Positions 44,129-54,853 of a stretch of DNA of 64,000 nucleotides are shown here, in pieces. Location of the stretch: NCBI GenBank assembly GCA_944739405.2, contig OX123182.2, positions 21,959,326-22,023,325 on the forward strand. Reading direction: 5' to 3'. Origin of the DNA: Euclidia mi (lineage: Eukaryota; Arthropoda; Insecta; Lepidoptera; Erebidae). The number at the start of each line of letters is the position of its first letter. Within the stretch, counting starts at the first letter, position 1. Under the pieces are notes generated by a model. The model made no database searches, was not told the origin of the DNA, and saw only the letters and a list, made by a program, of their open reading frames with translations. A program made the position numbers and the translations under genes.

Positions 44129-44476
44129 GATTTTACGTGGCTAACAAGAAAAATCCGACTAGCTGCGCTAGATCTACGAGCCCGCTACTGTCCAAGCTAA
44201 GATGGCATATAGAAAGAAAGAAGGGAAAGTCTTATACGGTTTGTAACAAATAGTTAGGCACCATAGTGTATAAGTTTTAGGTCCTTTATGTGCCAAAACC
44301 CAATAGAATTTCGAGACGCGTCCGACAACCGTAAACGAGAGGCGACCTTTTAGTAATCACTATGCACTTCACGAATTTAGGGGCTAGTTTCTTACAGAAG
44401 GACTTATCCTTGTCGCTCTGATAAAAAGTCCTTTTTCACACAGTGTCTCCCACATTAATGCAGCTTGTTTACGGCG

Positions 44477-45396
44477 TCAATTATAAGTTTGGGAATTCCT
44501 AGCATGAGCTTGAATGAGGAGTGCCTGAACTTTGTCAAATATGCCTGATAAGTGACCTATATTTTCTGCGTAATCGTCCCTAGGTATGTATACTATATCA
44601 TCAGCGTCCGTGTCGACATAGTGTGAGCCGCATGGAACTAATTCACGTCCATAGACTAAAAAACTATGTGTATAGCTCGTGACTTCATTAACTGCGGTAT
44701 TAAATGCAAACTGCACCTTAGGTAGGAGAGTGTCCCATAATCTCTGGTCATTGCCAACAAACGCCGCTAAGGTAGAACCAATGGTTTTATTATAGCGTTC
44801 GACCGTATTCACATGTGGGAATATTTAGGAGTATAATGAAGATTAGGATCTTTGTACTTGTGCAACATAGCTTTTAAAGTAGCACTTACAAACTGTTTAC
44901 CATTGTCCAATATAATTGTAGATGGTATACCATGAAATAAAAATATTTTTTCTTCCAAAATATTAGCTATTATTTCAGCAGTTGCGCGCCTGATAGGAAA
45001 AAGGAGACAGTATTTACTAAAACAACAAGTTACTACAAAGATGCAGTCGTTTTGTTTTCTTGTGACGGGTAATGGCCCAACCAAATCTACACTAATGGTT
45101 TGGAAGGGTCGTGAACACACTTTGGGTCGTCCCATGGTTCCCAATGGTGCATGGTTCTGATGTTTGTGCGCGATACAAGTGTCGCAAGAATTTATGAACT
45201 TTACCACGTCAGCGTGCATTTTGGGCCAATAGTAACGCAGTGCTAAGCGCTTGTAAGTTTTAAATATAACGAAATGCCCCGAATTGGGTTCGGCATGGTT
45301 CTCTAATATGGCATTATATCGATCAGAAGAAGGTAGCACTTCTTTCTGTTCGAACTCCTTTCGTAGCATACACCTAGATTTTATCATACGATACAA
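44477..45396 (-). pseudogene. Gypsy integrase
   Basis: Two reading frames (45396-44809 and 44812-44477) together cover the integrase. The zinc finger has 'HAEPNSGHFVIFKTYKRL' and 'CDTCIAHK'. The core has Asp in 'SVDLVGPLP', Asp in 'IILDNGKQF' and Glu in 'NTVERYNKTI'. 'LVYGRELV' begins the C-terminal part. The break between the second Asp and the Glu is a stop plus frame change at about 44809. All three catalytic residues survive. Confidence 0.87.
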
Positions 45397-45453
45397 TTTA
45401 TTATTTTTAATAGAATAGTCTGGATAGTCATTAGGCGAAGATAAACAACCATT

Positions 45454-46041
45454 TTAGGTGACTGAATACCATTGATCAGTGTCAACATTAGGGTTTTGCA
45501 CGTTATTATTATTATTATTCGCGTTAATTATATTTACAGGTAGGGATCGTGATAACGCATCTGCTATAATATTATCTGCGCCGCGCCGATGCTTTATTTC
45601 GAAGTTAAAGGCTGACAGACGAACCGACCACTGAGCTAATCTACCAGTCGGGTTGCTCAAGTTTAGGAACCATTTCAGTGCGGAATGGTCAGTATACACT
45701 ACAAACTTTAACCCGTTATCTAAATAACAGGGCCAATATTCGAGGGCTATTAGCACTGCTAATATCTCCCGTTCTGTTATACTATAGTTTTGTTCCTGTG
45801 CATTTAGTGACCTACTCATGTAAGTGATAGGTAGTTTCATGCCATCTATTTCTTGTGTGAGCAACCCACCGATGCCACACGCACTCGCATCTGTGTGAAC
45901 TTGAAAAGGTTTCTCGTAATCGGGACACGATAATATTGGTGCGGAGCTTAACAATTGTTTTAGTTTACAAAACGAGTCATCAGCTTCCACCGTCCACTGA
46001 AATGGTGCAGCTTTCTTACCGGTAGAGGTAAGTTTGTTCAA
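45454..46041 (-). pseudogene. Gypsy RNase H
   Basis: The frame begins in the RT-RH tether ('FQWTVEADDSFCKLKQLL'), then 'FQVHTDASACGIGGLLTQE', 'YSITEREILAVLIALEYW', 'FVVYTDHSALKWFL' and 'RRGADNIIADALSR'. These contain the D, E, D and D catalytic positions of RNase H. A short asparagine repeat near the end comes from a TTA microsatellite (45505-45520). A stop at 45454 separates it from integrase. Confidence 0.88.
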
Positions 46042-47606
46042 AGGACCGGCAATAGTACTAAAATTAGGTATAAATCGCCGATACCATGATGCAATGCCTA
46101 AGAACCTTTTGACTTCTTTTTTATTCTTAGGCGTAGCATATTTAAAAAGGCTTCCACCTTACATGGGTCTACTTATAATCCTTGAGAGTTTACTACGTAG
46201 CCTAAGTACTTCAATCCATCACGGAAGAATTAAAATTTTTCTAAGTTAATTGTAAGGTTGGCCGATTTAAATTTTTCGTATACTTTATTTAATAGTGACA
46301 CATGAGCATTAAAAGATGGCGATATAAGCACGATATCATCTAAGAAAACGATTACCGAGTTATCGAACTCAAGACTATTCGTAAACAAGTGATCCACCAA
46401 ACGCTGTTGTGTCGCAGGCGCATTCGTTAAACCAAACGTCACAAATCTAAATGTTCCTCTAGTAGGCACATAGAACGCAGTCTTATCACGATCACAATCG
46501 CGAAGAGGCGTCTGTCAAAATGACTTAGATAAGTCTATACTACTTAGATACCTAGCATTTCTAAGACTGTCTAAAGTTTCGGATACGTACGACAGTTTGT
46601 ACGCGTCTTTTTTAGTAATAGAATTAAATTTCCGACTATCTAAAGCAAACCTTAGTTTACCGTACTTCTTAGGCGTTAGTAAAATAGATGACGACCAAGG
46701 ACTTTTGCATTTTTCTACCACTCCCAATGCAAGCATTCCGTCTAATTCGTCAATAATTATTTTTAATTTCGCCGGCGGTAGCCTATAATATCTTTCGCGT
46801 ATCGGCGCAGAATCGCCAGTGTCTATTGCATGTTCTATTAAGTGAGTTCGTCCTAACCTGTTTTTTTCAGTAGAAACCGACTCGTATTGCTTTATATTTA
46901 ACTTAGCCGTTCTTGATTGTGACTCACTCAACTCACTAAAAGATTGCAATACGTTCGTGTTAGTTGGCTTATTTTCACTTATTACACTACACGACAATGT
47001 TTTAGACATGCATACGGATGCGATATGATTAGGCAGTAATTTAAATAGTTTCCAGAAATCGATGCCTAAAATCAAATTACTTGTAACTTCTAGAATAATA
47101 TAAGCCTTTAATAAGTGGGTTTGATTATTAAAAGTAGTGGGTAAGTCGATAAGACCGCGCGGCAACAATATATTTCCACCCGCGGACCGAATAGAATTAG
47201 TGTTGTGACACTGCTGTATTTCTAACCCGGTTTTAGTAATTACCTCCAGATGGGAGTTGTTACCTAAAATTGTAATGGCTGAACCGAAATCGAGCAATCC
47301 ACAAATAGGTAAACTGTAAATCGTTACGTTAACATAGGGCCGTAGGTCATTTTTAGGTTTATTATCCAGGATCGAGGCGACGGAATAACTAGAGAAATAC
47401 ACTTTTAGAGTGTTTAGCCAATTTCTCCAATCATCTTTGTCAAAATTAGTTGCATAGTTTATAGAACCTAATTTAGGTTTTGACACGCCCCGACCCTGAC
47501 CAACTAGTTTTTTTGGTTTCGACGATTTACAGTTCGGGCAGTTAGGGAACACACACATCCCTACGGCCGCACTTGAAGCAAATTTGCAAACCGATCGCGT
47601 TTGCAC
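46042..47606 (-). pseudogene. Gypsy protease and reverse transcriptase
   Basis: The 47606-46515 frame has a retropepsin-like 'CGLLDFGSAITILG' (the usual D-[ST]-G is D-F-G here) and 'NLILGIDFWKLF'. RT follows with 'CKSPWSSSILLTPKK', 'LRFALDSRKFNSITKKDAY' and 'YLSSIDLSKSF', where the frame breaks. A second frame at 46469-46230 has 'FRFVTFGLTNAPATQQRLVD' and 'VIVFLDDIVLIS' (LDD catalytic box). Between 46230 and 46041 several stops occur. The altered protease triad may be inactivating, but I cannot tell whether it is family-specific. Confidence 0.85.
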
Positions 47607-48815
47607 TCATTCAAACTGTGATTATTGATACGGCAGCGCGGACAGTACTTGGACGGGCCTAGAGCGACAGAGCTAGGTTTAGACTTAGGATTGCTAGGTT
47701 TGTTGTTCTCGGTGTATTCGGGGTTATCGGGCGTCCCCTCTACATATAGTGGCTGCGGAGTAATTATTGTAGGAATTATTACGCGCTCGGTTATTAGGTT
47801 TGTGGCTGTAAGCTAGGTCTGGTGCCAACGTGTCGTTACTATAATACGGTTCGCGGAATTGAGAGTTCAAACATTTCATCCGTTCGTAATTTAAACTATT
47901 GTCTAAGTCTATTGAAGATATTGACGGAGCTGGCAATAGCGAGTAGCATGGACGTATGTTATGCAACAGGATGTCTAATTTTTCGCGTTCGGACAATCGC
48001 TTTGACGTTGACAGCCTAGCGAACAGCTGATCATTATAGAGAGATAAATAATTATAGTTTCGGTAGCACCTTGAGTACGTCGGCGGATTTCACTTAATAA
48101 ACGGTAGTCATTATCGTACGGTGTGAAATCGTCTATTAATTAGTGGTGAGTTCTTCCCATGTAGTAAAATATTCTTTTAGGCCGCGGTACCAGTGAAGTG
48201 CGTTGCCGGTGAATATTTCGGAGGCATACGATAAAATTTTAGTGGAAAGTAGATTACGCGCGATTTGGAATTCGGTTACGCGTTGTAGGAATGCTCGGAC
48301 GCATCCCGTACCGTCGTATTTTAGCTTAGACAGTTCGCTAACTCTCAAATGCTCGCAATGCAATACTGGGCTAACCCTGCCTGCGTCGAGGTAGACGGCG
48401 CAGGTTGGACGTCTGCCACAGCATTAGCTGAGCGAACACCTGATTGCTCAATGGCGGACAGCTCCACCGAGAGCTTGTCGAACCGGCTGCACAATTCGGT
48501 TATGCACTAAGAATACGCCCTAGGACGTTCCATCCTACGGAGTCCGTGGAATAAGTGGTTGTGCAGTGCGGTAGACCTCCTAGCTAGGTTTGCGTCGTAA
48601 GAAGAGGTTAATGAATCCACTCGTTTGGCCAGCTCAGAGACGGCCTCGCTAGCGCCCTCGAAGTCCACCGCGATGGCTAGGCCCAACTCCAAAATATCAT
48701 CATTTGGAATGGCTACCAGTAATTTAGGGAGCTGCTTCCGCAGACCTAGGACAGAGGTAGCCGGCTCCTCACCTCTAATCGCACCCTCGTATGCTAGTTC
48801 ACTTTTGTTTAAAAG
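47590..48815 (-). pseudogene. Gypsy gag (capsid and zinc knuckle)
   Basis: Pieces in several frames make up gag. 'YEGAIRGEEP' to 'LELGLAIAVDFEGASEAV' lies near 48780-48620, and 'LKYDGTGCVRAFLQRVTEFQ' with 'GNALHWYRGLKEYFTTWEEL' (capsid) at 48363-48136. 'LLSEIRRRTQG' and 'SEREKLDILLHNIRPCY' follow at about 48110-47930. A zinc knuckle 'CPRCRINNHSLNEC' (CX2CX4HX4C) sits near 47645-47600. At least three frame changes and a TAA pair at about 48134 interrupt it. The N-terminal part is separated by the LINE at 48815-50905. Confidence 0.75.
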
Positions 48816-49351
48816 GAAGTTTTTTTTTTCTTTTTATTTTTTATTTAACTTCTTGCACTACAAAAATGTGGTACATAGGCGGACTTAATGCCTTAGGCAT
48901 TCTCTACCAGTCAACCTAGGGTGGTGCAGAGATAACATAACAGTAGGTGCGACATTAGAAAATGAGTAATGATATTAGAATAATATTTTAATAAATACAA
49001 GGTATAAGTGTAAATAAATACTGTATATTTATAAAGGTACATAAATATCTAGGTAATTATATAATTATGAATAAATACATGTAATAATAATAGATACAAA
49101 AACATACATATATAATATATATATATATATATATATAATCAGTTAAACTTGAGATGATTCTGCCAATTAATGATTGCGAACCTTCAGCTTAAAGGTGAAC
49201 CGATTATTGCACATCCTGATTTCGAGAGGGAGCGCATTCCATAACTGGACAGATTGAACGAAGAAAGAAGAGTTGACAAACCCTGAAGTATGAGAGGGAC
49301 ACAAAAGGAGACGATTATTTGATGATCTTATATGCTTGTCATGATTGGAGC
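48815..49351 (-). other. 3' UTR and A-rich tail of the nested LINE
   Basis: On the plus strand a T-rich run at 48819-48845 is the reversed poly(A) tail of the LINE. The UTR contains a TA microsatellite (about 49098-49136). The sequence just left of the tail is Gypsy gag, which fixes this end of the insertion. Confidence 0.75.
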
Positions 49352-50905
49352 TTAAATATGAAGAGAGGGAGAGTTAAGAAAAGAAAAGAGTGTGGTCAGC
49401 GCACGTAAGCTACGGCGTTGGCAAATAGGTAACCATTTAAGTTGATAATTAGATACATGATCATATTTGCGAAGATTATAAACAAATCGAATGCAGTTAT
49501 TAAGAAGCCGGTCTAGTTTATTGCGAAGGTCTGCATTCAGGTCAAAACAGCACACATCATCATAGTCGATTATCGGAAAGATTAAAGTCTGCATGAGCAT
49601 TACCTTGGTGTTACTAGGAAGAAAGTTTTTTAGCCGATATAATGAGCGTAAGGATCCCGTAACTTTTTGACTTTTGGATGTCACGTGAGCCCGCCAGTTA
49701 AGATGGCTATCCATGTGCAGGCCAAGATTTTTCACAACAGGGCTGAAGGGTATCCTAATCTGATTAAATATGACTGCCGGCAATGTTGCAAAATCTAACC
49801 TGTTTATGATACGCTGGCTTCTTATAATTATGGCTTGGCATTTTGCAGGGTTCACGGTGACACCAAATTGTTCTGACCAGTCGTGTATGGCGGACAGGCT
49901 TTGGTTAACTTCTTCGATGGCCGAACCGATACTGTCAATGTCAGTTTGTACGTATAGCTGCAAGTCGTCGGCGTACAAGTGATACGAACACTGAAGATTT
50001 TGGGTCAGGAGATTTATAAAAATAGAGAATAATAATGGAGAAAGAATGCCGCCTTGAGGAACGCCAGACTGTAAGTCACACCACAATGATGAGGACTCAT
50101 TATGGCGAACGGACTGCTGACGTCCCATGAGATATTTGGAGAACCATTCGAGTGACTCAGGTGAGATCTGAAGACTGGAAAAGATAGAAAGAAGGATTTC
50201 GTGACTAACCGAGTTAAAGGCGTTCGTGAAGTCTACCAAAGCTAGCACCGTAACTTTGGTATTCTCCATTCCCGCCCTAACATCTCCAGTCACTTTTAGG
50301 AGAGCGGTCACCGTACTATGACCAGGTCTGAAGCCAGATTGAAATGGGCTTAACAAATTGTTCTGAAATATAAACTTAGAAAGTTGCTTGTGGACACAGG
50401 ACTCAAGCACCTTGGAAAGAAAAGGAAGGATCGATATGGGGCGGAAGTGGTTGGGAAGAGTAGGGTTAGGAATCTTAGGTAAAGGTAACACTAAGGCTTT
50501 ACGCCATAGGAGGGGAAACGCACCTGTGTCGAGCGAAAAGTTGATGATGTATGTAATAGCAGGTAACAGTTCATTTATTACAGTGACGATCATCCTGCGA
50601 CTAATGTGATCACAGCCTACAGCGTTGGATTTTAAGGATATGATGATCTTTTTAATCTAACCCGAGGTCACTGAAGAAAGTTTAAAAGGCTCTATGTCAG
50701 GACGAGGAAGGTTAGACAAGAAGTCTACAGTGCGACATTTAGTACGATGATCCAAATTATTAGAAGAAGAGAAATGTTTATTAATTTCATCTAAACTAGT
50801 TGTCAACTGCAGATCAAAACTTCGTTGTTTGCCAATACCTAGAGTCCCAAGGAACTTCCAGATATTAGCAGGAGAAGAGGAATTTACGCTATCGAGAATA
50901 GTATT
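49352..50905 (-). pseudogene. CR1/L2-group LINE RT nested in the Gypsy gag
   Basis: A 413-codon frame carries 'NHFRPISILPFLSKVLESC', 'QSGFRPGHSTVTALLKVT', 'LALVDFTNAFNSVSHEILL' (catalytic Asp), 'GVPQGGILSPLLFSIF' and 'YHLYADDLQLYV' (YADD). 'VKNLGLHMDSHLNWRAHV' and 'YDHVSNYQLKWLPI' form the tail. Upstream of 50593 the same element is readable as 'SVNSSSPANIWKFLGTLGIG' near 50895, then a stop. The copy is 5'-truncated at about 50905 and lacks the endonuclease. The RT domain is open and catalytically complete. Its family is related to the LINE at 61120-64000. I could not define a target duplication. Confidence 0.87.
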
Positions 50906-51217
50906 TTATGGGGTGTGAGCCCATTGTGTATGTACTAATTATACCGCGTAAGTATATACTACACACTAAACTAAGTGCGCAAGCGTTCCGCCCTTACAAA
51001 TGGCCTACTTTACGATTAGGCCTAAAAGTTCGACCGTTAGGACTAATTAGAAAAAACGTTAGAATTCAAATTTCCGAACTAGTACGTAGTAGGTAGTTAC
51101 ACTAAAAGGTAGACAATTAATATAACAATACGTACCGGTTCGCTGTAGCCGCACCTCTTCGCTTACAATGATAGAGACCTGCTAGAAGATAACTCGAGCA
51201 CGGAAAGCGAGACAATA
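50906..51217 (-). other. Gypsy 5' leader and gag start region
   Basis: This is the sequence between the primer binding site and the LINE insertion. On the minus strand an ATG near 50925 opens a very short frame into the LINE junction. No gag motif is recognisable, so the gag start is uncertain. Confidence 0.45.
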
Positions 51218-51234
51218 ACCCACGTAGGCGCCAC
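51218..51234 (-). promoter_or_regulatory. Primer binding site (tRNA-Lys-like)
   Basis: Directly inside the 5' LTR the minus strand reads TGGCGCCTACGTGGG, one base in from the LTR end. It resembles the complement of an insect tRNA-Lys 3' end (TGGCGCCCAACGTGGG) with a two-base difference. This confirms the strand of the element. Confidence 0.7.
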
Positions 51235-51966
51235 TGTAACGGGTTCGCTGTATTGAAACGCAGTAGAGGTTCTATGCGTTTATTTGCCGAGTATTGTCTC
51301 ACTTCCCTTGCACGAGTATGACCGACCAACAACAAGACACTGGCCTGAACACTAAGGGCTGCAGTCTCCTACGCTGTTCCCTCCGGTAGTGTGCAGGGAA
51401 GGCTGCTCGAAGGGCTGCGCGTAGCGTGCAGATCCTCGCAGGCCGTTGGTTCAGCTGGCAGGCGCCGGCGGTCTGAGTGCGATGAGCAGGGCAGGGCCAG
51501 ACTCTTCGGCAGAGGTGACGCCGAAGACGATGCAGGGAAGTGTAGCGGTCTAGAGTAGCGTAGCCCGAAGCTTAAGGTAGACCTGAAACCTGAAGGAAAG
51601 CAGCATTAGGAAAGCTACAACTAATAGCGTCAGGCAGGTGGCGTTAGCCGGCCTCAGCTAGCAGGTAGAGAGATGGGCAGTACGCCAGTGCAGTAAATGT
51701 AGTAACTCACCCACAGCTGGGACCAGGATACACGTTCGACGTAGGATCAGTACGTAATCGTAGGTATGTAGTAGAAGCGACGTTAGAGTAGCGGTGCCGG
51801 CCTCTCTGTTGGCCCCTTTATATACCGGCCCTTCCATCAGAGCTGGAGTCGCTACGTGACCATATTTGGTCAGGCTTCGCGAGCGCGGAAGATCGCCTTC
51901 TCTGATTGGCCGAGCGTATGGACGGTATTATGACGCAGACGCGGTATGTACCGGACATACGCTACA
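51235..51966 (-). repeat. 5' LTR of the Gypsy element
   Basis: This 732-bp direct copy of the LTR at 43392-44107 also runs TGTAACGGGTTC to CGCTACA. It carries an additional segment near 51432-51449 (TCCTCGCAGGCCGTTG). TATA-like CTTTATATACCGG lies near 51817. Confidence 0.9.
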
Positions 51967-51970
51967 ATGT

Positions 51971-53035
51971 AAAAAAAACGAAAACGGCCGAGAAAAAACA
52001 AAACCACTCCTAACCCACGTTGCTATACAGAGCAAATTAGTGCGCGGTTCACTGCACTCGAAACAAAAAATTCAAGATGGCTACCCGCAGGCCACGCCCA
52101 CAAATAGATAGGTAATTTCCTTCCCTAGTGGCTAAAACAAATACCAGAATCCAATACGCTGCGGCTGCTATTTTGTGTCTCATATATAATTGTAAGGCAC
52201 CATCACGCGACGTCGCGTGAACAGCCACAGCGTAATAGGCCGCTTCACGTGTCGTCGCGTGACGTGGCAATGAATGTGTTAAAAAAGGTGAAACGACTAT
52301 ATACGGCAAAAATCTATTACAGATCATCAAAAAAGACTCCACAGTATGAAGCCTCATTCGCTTCTCCATAAACAAAATGAAAAATCTTCATCATTAAGTC
52401 TGGCTACATAGACTCTCTCATATTTTTCAGTTCAATCTCCACTTAGCACCGCTGCGAAACGTGTAAGCACTTAATCCTCAAGCCCAAAACGATAAACGTC
52501 AAAAAATACTTTACTCCAAGAAATTTCTGGTTAGATCATTATAATTTACGCAAATTTTCCCACACCTCGAGTGCGTATCAAAAAACAGAAGCATTCTCCG
52601 AAACGGCTCGCACTTCTTGGTATTTCCTTTGAGATACGTCAAAGGAACGGGTCAAAGGAACGTAAGGACTCCATGAACCATTTCTAAATTCACTCATGCT
52701 GACTTCGAATTGCATTCGATCGCGTTCATTCCTCTTACTTAGTTGAAGCGTTTTTATTAAAGTTTATCGGTTGTGCGGAGTGTTGTACGGAGGTATCTAT
52801 TCATGGAAAATGATTTAAGTGAACATAAGGTTCATAAAATTAGAACTGGAATCTTTGGCCTTCTTGTTTTGAACAATCTGATGTATATTGAAATATGATA
52901 TACATGAAAACAAACAAACTTGCGATTTTTCGTAACGTAAGCTTTATTTTTTGGAATTCAGTTTCAAATTGACTGTGTCAGAATCAGGGAAGCTTCCTTT
53001 AGTGTAGAGACAGTTTTGATAAATAAAAGAGACAA
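51971..53035. other. Unassigned stretch with a dispersed repeat
   Basis: No coding is recognised. The block 52195-52280, with GACGTCGCGTGAACAGC and GTCGTCGCGTGACGTGG, is rich in CACG/CGTG palindromes. It shares its TTGGCAATGAA-TGTGTTAA-like edge with 42511-42530 in opposite orientation. Confidence 0.4.
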
Positions 53036-53195
53036 CAGCTATCAAATCATACTTTCATTTATTCAGTTTGGCACAAGGATATATCTTTAGATTACGTCGT
53101 GATTCTACATTTACATTTACAGCCCAGTTCGCAAAGCAAAGACATAGAACCAAGAGAAAGAACGGGCAATAAAACTCTTGATCATTCTTTTCAAT
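53036..53195 (-). repeat. CR1-type LINE 3' end fragment
   Basis: On the minus strand GTTTTATTGCCCGTTCTTTC ... GTAAATGTAAATGTAGAA ... AACTGAATAAATGAAAG parallels the 3' UTR at 40830-40980. It ends with the same AATAAATGA motif. No coding remains. Confidence 0.65.
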
Positions 53196-54256
53196 AACTA
53201 TATATAGAACAATAATTAACAAACAGTGGTTGTGGGTAGTTCTATATTACTAGAAAGGTCTGTCTTACAACAGAACATAATAAGCATTATTTAGCATCAA
53301 TACAATTTACTAAATGTTTACCACAGGTATATACCTAATGAATCTTATTGATACGACTTGATCCACAGTATATTATTCTATCCTATGTTACAATCTATAA
53401 TATCTCACAAACGATCAATCTACCCACAACACAATATCAATAAGATAATGATTACACTATCTTACATTGTTTCCTAGATGCTGAAACAAAAGAACAAGCA
53501 ACACAGAATATTGGAACACAGTGGCAATTAAATAGTCAGAACCATATCGTACCTGAGCCGTCGTCGAAGGAGAATAGGACGAGCTAGCCGAGCCTGTCGA
53601 CTTATATAGGTACACCTTATTTTCACGTTTGACAGTTTAACTGTCAAACGTCATGTCATTGTCATTTAGTTGCCACTATCCTCTTACATATTATGTATAA
53701 ATACTTGGATATCAGTAATTTCAGCCCAAAGCCTAGATATTATTATATATCTCTCAACTGCAATGAACTCAATCCCCCGCATTGGAGAAGCAAAAAGCCA
53801 TTGGTCTCGGCTGTCATGAAGCACTTTCACTGTCAATATAGGAAGTTAGTAGATATCCTTAAATATACTGATATTGGTCTAAGCCATGGAATATCGCTAT
53901 CCCTTTGGGGTGCGGTAGTCCGACCGCAGTTGCTCTGAGGAGAGGTAAATATTAAATTACATCTGGTTGGAATAGAAAGCGGACCTCGAGCTTCAAGATA
54001 AAATAAACTTTTTTGACGCAACTGGGAAAGCATTAGGAAAATAATGAATGTGAGAAAAAAATGTCTTGCCATGTCGGCTCCGTCGAGCCCCGAAAACGGA
54101 ATGAAAAAAATGTTTCGCAGAAATAGATGTTTGAGTTATAACGGAGCTATTTCTGTCATTCCACCAGTCCTCAGCAAACATCACTCAGACGCGATACGAT
54201 GCGTCTCAACGAGATTCATAATCGGAAGTTATTACTAGCTCTTCAACTTGTCAATG
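53196..54256. other. Unassigned stretch with a palindrome and TATA-like site
   Basis: A perfect palindrome ACGTTTGACAGTT-T-AACTGTCAAACGT lies at 53625-53651. On the minus strand it is followed about 20 bp on by CCTATATAAG (near 53605), a TATA-like motif. No gene can be attached to it. The 81-codon frame at 53693-53938 matches nothing. Confidence 0.4.
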
Positions 54257-54258
54257 TA

Positions 54259-54851
54259 CAGTCGGCTACATAAGTTTGCATTTACGTGATTTTGAATGGA
54301 TATTTCGTTCCAACAAATTATTATTTTCGATATCTAGTAGGATTTTTAGACAAAAAATCTCACCTTATTCAGTTATTCGTCACACGTTTCGATTGTCTTG
54401 CACCGATCGTGGTCACGGAGAGAATAAGAGGTATTTATACCTTAAATAAGTAAATTTGCCGCGATTAAGATCCACTAAATGATTTTGTATGATGTATACA
54501 AATCGCAAAAGTTTAAAATCGATGTATGTTCCGTGAGGACCGTTTAAATTATAAATATGTATGGGTGTAGCTGCGGGACGTCCTCTAAAAATTTAAATAA
54601 TAGGAACAACAATCGAGGAATTTTAATTCATAAATGTCCAGGTAAAGATTTTGAGGTGTAGTTATATTTAAAAAAAAAGTAGAAGCTATGTTAAGAACTC
54701 AGTCAACTAACTTCTGTTAAGGTATTAACAAAAACATGTTTTGGAGATGAACTTGAGTGGGCTCATAACTCTCTTGTCTGTTGTCATGTACTATTCGTAT
54801 ATATAATCTAAAAAACCCTGTGAGATGTGTAGCGACTTTTGAAGTTGACTG
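54259..54851. mobile_element. Mariner-like MITE (about 593 bp)
   Basis: CAGTCGGCTACATAAG at 54259 faces CTTTTGAAGTTGACTG ending at 54851, an imperfect inverted pair starting with the CAGTC common in mariner-type ends. TA flanks both sides (54257-54258, 54852-54853). No transposase is encoded. The terminal match is short, so confidence is limited. Confidence 0.45.
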
Positions 54852-54853
54852 TA

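Larger units (their letters stand above)
43392..51966 (-). mobile_element. Complete Gypsy LTR retrotransposon insertion (8575 bp)
   Basis: Two LTRs (43392-44107 and 51235-51966) in direct orientation enclose, on the minus strand, gag, protease, RT, RNase H and integrase. Direct ATGT duplications lie at 43388-43391 and 51967-51970. The order gag-pro-RT-RH-IN marks the Ty3/Gypsy superfamily. No env was found. About 2.1 kb of the length is a LINE inserted into gag (48815-50905). Every coding domain has stops or frameshifts, so the copy is dead. Confidence 0.92.
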
